The notes beneath the pieces were generated by a model that made no database searches, was not told the DNA's origin, and was given only the letters and a program-made list of their open reading frames with translations. Shown here piece after piece: positions 26,682 to 32,240 of a DNA stretch of 32,240 nt; within the stretch, counting starts at the first letter, position 1; each line of letters begins with the position of its first letter. The stretch is from an uncultured Bacilli bacterium (GTDB taxonomy: Bacteria; Bacillota_I; Bacilli_A; RF39; UBA660), in assembly GCA_934086355.1 (NCBI GenBank), contig CAKOID010000004.1, positions 1-32,240 on the forward strand. The letters are read 5' to 3'. The position numbers and the translations under genes are program-made.

Positions 26682-27815
26682 ATGGCAAAAGACTATTATA
26701 AAACTTTAGGTGTAGATAAAAATGCTAGCGACGAAGAAATAAAACGTGCATTTCGTAAATTGGCAAAACAATATCATCCAGATATAAATAAAGAAGAAGG
26801 TGCACAAGAAAAATTTAAAGAAATTGGCGAAGCTTATAGTGTATTATCTGATCCTAATAAACGTAAACAATATGATCAATTTGGTTCTGCTGCATTTGAT
26901 GGAAGTGCAGGTGGAGGATTTGGTGGAGGCTTCTCTGGCGGATTCTCTGGATTTGATTTTGGAGACATTGACTTAGGCGATATTTTTGAAACATTTATGG
27001 GCGGAGGTTCATCATTTGGTGGCGGAAGAAGACGTAAAGCATCAAAAATGCAAACAAAAGGTGAAGATGCCTTAGTTCATATCAATCTAACATTTGAAGA
27101 AGCCGTTTATGGATGCGAGAAAGAATTTACAATAAATATAAAAGATAAATGCACAAGCTGTAATGGTGCTGGTGGACATGGAGAAAAAACTTGTCCAAAC
27201 TGTAACGGACGTGGAATGGTTGTAGAAGAAAGAAGAACCATACTTGGAATGATGCAAACTCAATCCACATGTTCTAAATGTAACGGTAGTGGTACAATAT
27301 TTGAAAGTACTTGTAGTACATGCAAAGGAAATGGTGTTGTAAATAGCAAAAAAACATTAAAAGTTAGAGTACCTCGTGGAGTAGATAACAATGACCAACT
27401 TAGAATGAGTGGAAAAGCATCAAGTGGACTTAATGGAGGTCCTAATGGAGATGTTTATATTGAATTTAGTGTAAAAGAACATCCACTTTATCAAAGAGAT
27501 AAAAGTGATATATATATAAAAGTACCACTAACAATAACTGAAGCAATAATGGGATGTAAAAAAACAATAAAAACATTACAAGGAAATGTAAAAGTTGAAA
27601 TACCTTCTGGAACACAAAACGGTGATAAAGAAAAATTACGTGGAAAAGGTATTGACGATGAAAAATACGGTAAAAAAGGTGATACATACTTAATATATAA
27701 TATAATCATTCCAACAAAATTAGATAGAACCCAAAAGAAAATAATTAAAGAACTTAGTGAAACAAATTTAGATAACGAAGAGCAATTTAAAAGATTTAAC
27801 CGATACAACAGTTAA
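26682..27815 (+). CDS. dnaJ: Chaperone DnaJ (Hsp40)
   Basis: The full-length type I Hsp40 (377 aa) stimulates DnaK ATPase and delivers substrates. The J domain (1-70) holds [11 protein letters not shown] with the essential HPD. A Gly/Phe-rich stretch follows (about 75-115), then four CxxCxGxG zinc repeats ([32 protein letters not shown]) and the C-terminal substrate-binding domains. AGAGGAAG sits in the end of pepF. It is the last gene of the chaperone group. Its stop codon overlaps that of the convergent kinase-fold gene and lies inside the terminator. Confidence 0.97.
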   Translation: MAKDYYKTLGVDKNASDEEIKRAFRKLAKQYHPDINKEEGAQEKFKEIGEAYSVLSDPNKRKQYDQFGSAAFDGSAGGGFGGGFSGGFSGFDFGDIDLGDIFETFMGGGSSFGGGRRRKASKMQTKGEDALVHINLTFEEAVYGCEKEFTINIKDKCTSCNGAGGHGEKTCPNCNGRGMVVEERRTILGMMQTQSTCSKCNGSGTIFESTCSTCKGNGVVNSKKTLKVRVPRGVDNNDQLRMSGKASSGLNGGPNGDVYIEFSVKEHPLYQRDKSDIYIKVPLTITEAIMGCKKTIKTLQGNVKVEIPSGTQNGDKEKLRGKGIDDEKYGKKGDTYLIYNIIIPTKLDRTQKKIIKELSETNLDNEEQFKRFNRYNS

Positions 27816-27824
27816 ATCTTTTTT
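27789..27824. terminator. Terminator between convergent dnaJ and the kinase-fold gene
   Basis: AAAAGATTTAAC and GTTAAATCTTTT form a perfect 12-bp stem (10-nt loop) ending in a T-run on the plus strand. The stem overlaps the last codons of both genes. Confidence 0.85.
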
Positions 27825-28510
27825 AATAAATATTTTTTTTCTTCCAAATAATCTTGAGTAGTATTCATAATAATGTCTTCTACTTCATTTAAAGTCAAAT
27901 TATGAAATAAGAAATTTATCGATTCACTAATATCACTTATAATCTCTAAATAATTATCATAATTATTTCTAATCGTTTCCTTATAACAAAGTTCATAAAA
28001 AAGTGATAATATAGAATTAAATGAAAACCTAATATCATTTTCATCAAATCTTTTTGTTTCAATTGAGTCAATATCGCATACATACAATTTACCATCAGAA
28101 ACTCCAATATTATTTAAATGAATATCCCAATATAACATTTTTTTAGATAAAGCAAATTGATAAAAATTAATAAATTCTTCCATAATTTTTTTTATTTCAT
28201 ACAAATCCAAATTATGCATATAATTTTTTAGAGTTACTAAATTTCTATAATAATAATTTGTTACACCAATAAATTTATTATTATCGTATAATATATCAAC
28301 AATATTTATAGCGTTAGGAAATTCAATTTGATATATTTTATCAATACATTTTTCTCTATCACTTCTAAATTTCTTTTTTATAATTTTATAAATATATTTC
28401 CTATTAACATACAAATTACTTTCTTGATTAGTTAATTTTTCTTTTTTTAAATTATTTAAAGGTACATAATGTTCTTTAATATAACTTTCTTTAATATTAA
28501 TAATTGCCAT
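27812..28510 (-). CDS. Protein-kinase-fold protein (APH/LPS-kinase-like)
   Basis: A 232-aa protein with a reduced protein-kinase-like fold. YWDIHLNN (residues 127-134) corresponds to the catalytic loop HxDxxxxN (D129, N134), and VCDIDSI (144-150, D146) to the metal-binding DFG segment. YKIIKK near residue 41 could supply the ATP-binding Lys. The glycine-rich loop is not obvious. Kinases of this shape phosphorylate small molecules, sugars or proteins; the substrate is unknown. Start ATG 28510 has AGAGGAAT upstream; the frame can be extended to 28564 only by a TTG without a ribosome site. It is monocistronic, convergent with dnaJ, divergent from yvcK. Confidence 0.7.
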   Translation of the reverse strand: MAIINIKESYIKEHYVPLNNLKKEKLTNQESNLYVNRKYIYKIIKKKFRSDREKCIDKIYQIEFPNAINIVDILYDNNKFIGVTNYYYRNLVTLKNYMHNLDLYEIKKIMEEFINFYQFALSKKMLYWDIHLNNIGVSDGKLYVCDIDSIETKRFDENDIRFSFNSILSLFYELCYKETIRNNYDNYLEIISDISESINFLFHNLTLNEVEDIIMNTTQDYLEEKKYLLKKI

Positions 28511-28535
28511 AAATATTCCTCTCTTTTGATTTAAT

Positions 28536-28564
28536 ATTATAAATCTAATAAAATATAAATGCAA
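28536..28564 (-). promoter_or_regulatory. Promoter of the kinase-fold gene
   Basis: On the minus strand TTGCAT (28564-28559), 17-nt spacer, TATAAT (28541-28536), 25 bases before the start codon. Confidence 0.75.
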
Positions 28565-28578
28565 ATATTTATTTTATA

Positions 28579-28587
28579 TGATATACT
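28579..28587 (+). promoter_or_regulatory. Extended -10 promoter of yvcK-whiA
   Basis: TGATATACT fits TGnTATAAT. The -35 position coincides with the divergent promoter and is not a good hexamer. Confidence 0.5.
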
Positions 28588-28607
28588 TTTCTAAGGGACG
28601 TGATAAA

Positions 28608-29555
28608 ATGAAAAACGTAGTTGTATTTGGTGGAGGTACCGGACTTTCACATTTATTATCAGGATTAAAATTATTTCCAGTAAATGTAACTGCAGTTATA
28701 AGTGTTGCTGATAATGGAAGAAGTACTGGTACATTAAAAAGAGAACTTAATATACCTGCAGTAGGTGATATTGGAAAAGTTATGCTTACAATGTCTAATG
28801 GTAATCAAGAATTAATAGATTTATTATCATATAGATTCAAAAATCCTTCTTTAGAAAATCACCCAATAAGAAATATACTAATGGCAGCATTAATAGATCA
28901 AAAAGGAAATCTAACTGATGCAATAGATTTTATGTGTAGATTATTAAAAATAAATGGTAGAATTCTACCTAACACTGAAGACAAAATAGAATTAGTTGGA
29001 ATTATGGAAGATGATACAGAAGTAATTGGAGAAGAAAATATTACGAAAAGTATAAAAAAAATAAAAGATCTTAAATATGATAAAGATTTTACAGTTAATA
29101 AAGAAGTAATAAAAGCAATTAAAAACGCCGATTTAATAATATTTTCACCAGGCTCACTTTATACAAGTATATTACCTCATATAATTATAGAAAGCATAAA
29201 AAATGCAATAAATGATAGTAAAGCAAAAAAAATGTATGTAGCCAATTTATTTACTCAACCAGGTGAAACAGATGATTTTAAAGTAAGCGACCATATTAAA
29301 GTAATTGAAAAATATATAAATCATATAGATGTAGTTATTGCAAATAATAAAAACATCCCATATAAAACAAGACAAAAATATTCAAGAGAAGAAGAAAAAG
29401 ATATAGTTAAAGTAGATAAAAATGAAATAGAAAAAATGAATACAAAATTAATAAGTGATAAACTATATGTTTTTAGTAAAGAAGATGGAACTATAAAGCA
29501 TGATTCGTTAAAAACATCATATTTAATATTTTCTTACTTAATGGATGAGGTATAA
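28608..29555 (+). CDS. yvcK: UDP-GlcNAc-binding protein YvcK (GlmR), gluconeogenesis factor
   Basis: The 315-aa cytosolic regulator YvcK/GlmR binds UDP-GlcNAc and, in Bacillus, stimulates GlmS so that carbon flows into cell wall precursors. VVVFGGGTGLSHLLSGL (residues 4-20) is the nucleotide-sugar-binding start; VADNGRSTG, PAVGDIGKVML, FKNPSLENHPIRN and FSPGSLYTSILPH are family motifs. The ATG at 28608, preceded by AAGGG, is chosen over the frame from 28578. whiA follows one base after the stop. The rapZ gene often seen upstream in other Firmicutes is absent here. Confidence 0.95.
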   Translation: MKNVVVFGGGTGLSHLLSGLKLFPVNVTAVISVADNGRSTGTLKRELNIPAVGDIGKVMLTMSNGNQELIDLLSYRFKNPSLENHPIRNILMAALIDQKGNLTDAIDFMCRLLKINGRILPNTEDKIELVGIMEDDTEVIGEENITKSIKKIKDLKYDKDFTVNKEVIKAIKNADLIIFSPGSLYTSILPHIIIESIKNAINDSKAKKMYVANLFTQPGETDDFKVSDHIKVIEKYINHIDVVIANNKNIPYKTRQKYSREEEKDIVKVDKNEIEKMNTKLISDKLYVFSKEDGTIKHDSLKTSYLIFSYLMDEV

Positions 29556-29556
29556 A

Positions 29557-30462
29557 ATGACTTTTACAACAAAAATAAAAGAAGAAATAACAGCACTAGT
29601 ACCAAATAATATAATAGAATCAAGAATAGAACTATTATCATTTTTAAAATATACTTATATAATAGAAGATAATAAAATTAAAATATATATAGAAAATCCT
29701 AATATTGCAAGATATATATTTAAATTAATAAAAGCAAATTATAATATAAATGTTAATTTAACCATAAGAACACAAAAAAAGTTTAAACTAAAAAAAATAT
29801 TTATATTATCTTTAAATGAAAAAGTAAATATAATAGAAAATGATATAAAAGAATTAGATAAAGAAATAATAGATTCTAGTTTTGAAGAAATATCTTCATA
29901 CTTAAGAGGAACATTTTTAGCAAACGGTTCAATAAATGATCCTTCAAAAAGTAAATATCATTTAGAATTCTTAGTAAATAATATTAGTGATGCTAATACA
30001 ATAAATAACTTATTAATCAAATTGAAATTTAATAGTAAAGTGATTAGTAGAGATAAAGGATACATGGTATATATTAAAGTAAGTGAAGAAATAAGTGATT
30101 TTATAAAATTACTAGGTGCTACTAATTCATTATTTTACTATGAAGATATAAGAATATATAGAGACCATAAAAATATGGTTAATAGACTAAACAATTGTGA
30201 ACAAGCAAATATAGAAAAAAGTATGAAAACAAGCTTAGAACAAATGGATAATATAAATTATTTAAAAGAACATGATATGTTAGATTTGCTAGATGACAAA
30301 ATAAAATTAGTAATAAAATATAAAGAAAAATATCCAGAAACCACAATGAATGAATTAGCTTATATAATTAGTGTAGAAACTGATATAAATATTTCTAAGT
30401 CATGTATAAACCATTATTTTAGAAAAATAAAAGATTTAGTAAATAAAAGTAAAAATTGTTAG
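29557..30462 (+). CDS. whiA: DNA-binding protein WhiA
   Basis: WhiA (301 aa) is a conserved Gram-positive protein with a homing-endonuclease-like N-terminal domain and a C-terminal helix-turn-helix; it is linked to cell division and chromosome segregation. FTTKIKEEITALVPN is the typical start, SSYLRGTFLANGSINDPSKSKYHLEF (about 110-135) is the LAGLIDADG-like part, and TTMNELAYIISVETDINISKSCINHYFRKI is the helix-turn-helix. ATG 29557 follows GATGAGGT and the yvcK stop by one base, hence a two-gene operon. Confidence 0.95.
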   Translation: MTFTTKIKEEITALVPNNIIESRIELLSFLKYTYIIEDNKIKIYIENPNIARYIFKLIKANYNINVNLTIRTQKKFKLKKIFILSLNEKVNIIENDIKELDKEIIDSSFEEISSYLRGTFLANGSINDPSKSKYHLEFLVNNISDANTINNLLIKLKFNSKVISRDKGYMVYIKVSEEISDFIKLLGATNSLFYYEDIRIYRDHKNMVNRLNNCEQANIEKSMKTSLEQMDNINYLKEHDMLDLLDDKIKLVIKYKEKYPETTMNELAYIISVETDINISKSCINHYFRKIKDLVNKSKNC

Positions 30463-30493
30463 AAAAAAGTTCATCAAAAAATGAATTTTTTTA
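30463..30493 (+). terminator. Terminator of yvcK-whiA
   Basis: An 11-12-bp stem with one G-U pair (30463-30474 with 30481-30492, loop CAAAAA) with a T-run at the end. Confidence 0.8.
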
Positions 30494-30512
30494 TATAAAT
30501 ATTAATAAATTA

Positions 30513-30521
30513 TGATAGAAT
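30513..30521 (+). promoter_or_regulatory. Extended -10 promoter of the downstream pair
   Basis: TGATAGAAT fits TGnTATAAT, with the GTG start 19 bases further and AGGTGAT in between. Confidence 0.5.
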
Positions 30522-30540
30522 AGATATGCAGGTGATAGAA

Positions 30541-30951
30541 GTGATACATATAGTAATTTGTGATAATAAAACAAAAGAATTAGATAAAATTATAAATAAA
30601 GAAAGAACAGTACTTTTAAGAGGTAATGCCACTAGACGTATACCTAATTCTAGAATATTTATAAATGATGAATTATATTTTGTTAATAAAGGAGAAAATA
30701 AATCTTTTTACCATGCAGTAGTTACTAATGCAGATAGTTATAAAGCATTAACTATAAATGAAATAAACGAAATATTTGATAAATATAAAGATAAATTAAA
30801 TTTAGAACCAATAGAAGAAAAAAAATGGAAAAAGAAATGTCTATGTATAATAGAATTTAATAATCTAGAAAAAATAGATGGAATTGATATTCCAGAATAT
30901 AGTTCTTTAGAAGATTGGATAATGGTAAATAGTTTAGATGAATTAAAATGA
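30541..30951 (+). CDS. Hypothetical protein, possibly PUA/ASCH-like
   Basis: A 136-aa soluble protein that I cannot place with certainty. The order of parts resembles PUA/ASCH-type RNA- or nucleotide-binding folds: KERTVLLRGNATRRIPNSRI, then a strand pair with DELYFVNKGENKSFYHAVV, a helix ALTINEINEIFDKY, and a late strand CLCIIEFNNLEKID followed by DW. No catalytic motif is clear. The GTG at 30541 is chosen since AGGTGAT is at the standard distance and the ATG at 30526 lies on the predicted transcription start. The TM2 protein follows 12 bases later, in the same operon. Confidence 0.65.
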   Translation: MIHIVICDNKTKELDKIINKERTVLLRGNATRRIPNSRIFINDELYFVNKGENKSFYHAVVTNADSYKALTINEINEIFDKYKDKLNLEPIEEKKWKKKCLCIIEFNNLEKIDGIDIPEYSSLEDWIMVNSLDELK

Positions 30952-30963
30952 TGGAGGTTAATA

Positions 30964-32088
30964 ATGAATAAAACAAAAAATAATAAAAAAAAGACAAATG
31001 CAAAAAAGAATACATTAAAGAAAAAAATAAATACTAATAAAAACAAAAAAAATAATATTACTAAAACTAAAGAAGTACAAACTAAACCTAAACTAGAACA
31101 AAAAAAAGTAATAAAAGAAACTATAGTTAATACTCCTAAAAAAAATAATTTAATAGATGATAAAAAATATAAAGAAGCAGAAAAATTATATAAAGAAAAA
31201 AAATATGAAGAATCATATGATATATATTTAAAATTAAATAATAAATATCCAAAAAACAAAAAAATATATAAAAGATTAATAGAAACTTTAACAAATGATT
31301 ATACAAAAAAAGATAATAGTAGAGATTTTAAAAAATTATATGACGATTATATAACTACATATAAACTATTATTAAATAAAAAAGAATTAAAATATTTTGA
31401 AAAAAAATTAGAAGAATATAATAATTTAAGAAAAAAAAGTAATAGTAAATTTTTACTTATAAGTCTTTTAGGATGGTTTGGTGTACATAAATTTATTGAA
31501 AAAAAATATGTTCTAGGAGTGATTTATTTATTAACATTAGGTATATTCGGTATTGGTGTTATAATTGATTTAATAAATGATTATGCTGAATATGAAGATG
31601 TTAAACAATTAAATATTGTAAGATACATTATAAGTGTATTAGTATTATTATTTGGTATATTTAAATTTGAAAGCATTAATATAATCTTCTTTATAATAGT
31701 AAGTATATTAATAACCCCAATAGTATATAGTAAATTACTTAGAATAATACCAAATATAATAAAAATAATAGTAATTATAATACTTTGTTATTTTGGTTTT
31801 AAGACTACTGAAAGCATTGCTTTATTACCAACAAATATTCTTGGTACATGGAAAATGAATAATGAAAATACAAATTATAAAGAAATAACAATTCACAATA
31901 ATAAATCTACTATAAAATTTACTGATAGAAAAGATGAAGTCGGTAATAACGAATATGATACAGAAACAAAAATATTAAAAGTTTATGTAAACGCAACTAC
32001 ATTCTATAAATTTAAAAAAGATGATAAAGAAAATAAATTATGTATATACAACGAATTTGATAGTTGTATAATATATTTTGAAAAGTAG
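30964..32088 (+). CDS. TM2-domain protein with TPR-like N-terminal part
   Basis: A 374-aa membrane protein. The first ~60 residues are extremely Lys/Asn/Thr-rich. Residues ~65-115 (YKEAEKLYKEKKYEESYDIY) look like one or two TPR-type helical hairpins. At ~160-205 lies a TM2 domain: SLLGWFGVHKFIEKKYVLGV then GIFGIGVIIDLI, the pattern seen in many membrane proteins of unknown role. More membrane segments follow near 218-285. The C-terminal ~90 residues (ILGTWKMNNE...) form a beta-rich, lipocalin-like external domain. GGAGG precedes the ATG. No function can be assigned. Confidence 0.75.
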   Translation: MNKTKNNKKKTNAKKNTLKKKINTNKNKKNNITKTKEVQTKPKLEQKKVIKETIVNTPKKNNLIDDKKYKEAEKLYKEKKYEESYDIYLKLNNKYPKNKKIYKRLIETLTNDYTKKDNSRDFKKLYDDYITTYKLLLNKKELKYFEKKLEEYNNLRKKSNSKFLLISLLGWFGVHKFIEKKYVLGVIYLLTLGIFGIGVIIDLINDYAEYEDVKQLNIVRYIISVLVLLFGIFKFESINIIFFIIVSILITPIVYSKLLRIIPNIIKIIVIIILCYFGFKTTESIALLPTNILGTWKMNNENTNYKEITIHNNKSTIKFTDRKDEVGNNEYDTETKILKVYVNATTFYKFKKDDKENKLCIYNEFDSCIIYFEK

Positions 32089-32093
32089 AAGAT

Positions 32094-32120
32094 AGATACT
32101 TGAAAATAGTGTCTTTTTTT
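32094..32120 (+). terminator. Terminator after the TM2 gene
   Basis: AGATACT and AGTGTCT form a 7-bp stem with one G-U pair and a 7-nt loop, followed by seven T. Confidence 0.8.
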
Positions 32121-32240
32121 GATATATTTTTATTAGGGTAGTAATCCAATTATAAATTTACGATTCATAAAAAAGATGAAATAAGACTGTATAACTTCTC
32201 TCCCGACCTCGAAATTTTGTTCGGGGGGGGGGGTTATAAA
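32121..32240. other. Window end with 11-G run
   Basis: No gene is visible. CCCGA at about 32202 and TCGGG at 32221 could pair. The run of 11 G (32223-32233) is out of keeping with the ~25% GC surroundings and suggests an assembly end. Confidence 0.6.

Noticed and set aside
27466..27808. Two minus-strand ORFs inside dnaJ
   Set aside because: They overlap a clear dnaJ gene and have no ribosome site or family-like sequence.
30738..31259. Minus-strand 173-codon ORF with Phe-rich translation
   Set aside because: It is antisense to two supported genes; the Phe/Leu-rich stretch is the complement of the Lys/Asn-rich start of the TM2 protein.

Overview
The window is very AT-rich, uses TGA as a stop, and carries Firmicutes-type genes: a T-box in front of serS, CIRCE sites at hrcA, yvcK-whiA, yneF, a SirA-like gene, HelD, and an elongator tRNA-Met that closely resembles the Bacillus one as I remember it. 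Together with many Asn/Lys/Ile-rich hypothetical proteins and a BspA-type repeat protein, this suggests a small-genome, host-associated member of the Bacilli near the Mollicutes/Erysipelotrichia branch. The lineage is inferred from gene content, not from a phylogeny. Both ends look like contig or window ends: the left edge cuts a minus-strand gene at its start codon, and the right edge ends in an 11-G run that is foreign to the base composition.

Layout. 1-2650: a minus-strand HAD phosphatase and, divergently, a DHH phosphoesterase with a hypothetical protein. 2650-7324: a noncoding stretch with a strong hairpin, the RNA polymerase recycling helicase HelD, and a large DUF2207-type membrane protein. 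7385-8841: SirA-like, yneF, yceD, rpmF and tRNA-Met. 8941-11602: an unexplained group with a putative zinc peptidase, a hypothetical protein, a coiled-coil protein with an EF-hand-like loop, and a mini-rhodanese. 11636-13168: promoter, T-box and serS. 13558-18502: a surface-protein locus. 18583-21234: a 19-codon gene with its own terminator, then a divergent PRPP synthetase and a COG2509-type FAD dehydrogenase. 21272-27815: the CIRCE-controlled chaperone operon hrcA-grpE-dnaK-pepF-dnaJ. 27812-32088: a minus-strand kinase-fold protein, yvcK-whiA, a small unknown protein and a TM2-domain protein.

The most interesting system is the surface locus. A short-signal TasA/camelysin-like secreted protein is followed by a hairpin, then a SipW/ER-type (S26B) signal peptidase fused to a large polytopic N-terminal region, a DUF5305-like two-TM protein, and a protein with about 14 BspA-type leucine-rich repeats whose N-terminus looks like another SipW-type export signal. 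It reads as a self-contained export, processing and surface-assembly module, possibly for adhesive fibres. Its BspA gene appears to start at an ATT codon.

A second window-wide pattern is that predicted promoters lie extremely close to start codons: the -10 box usually ends 16-25 nt before the start, so the Shine-Dalgarno sequence begins almost at +1. This pattern was used to choose several starts, and it supports the 19-codon gene upstream of the PRPP synthetase as a real transcription unit.
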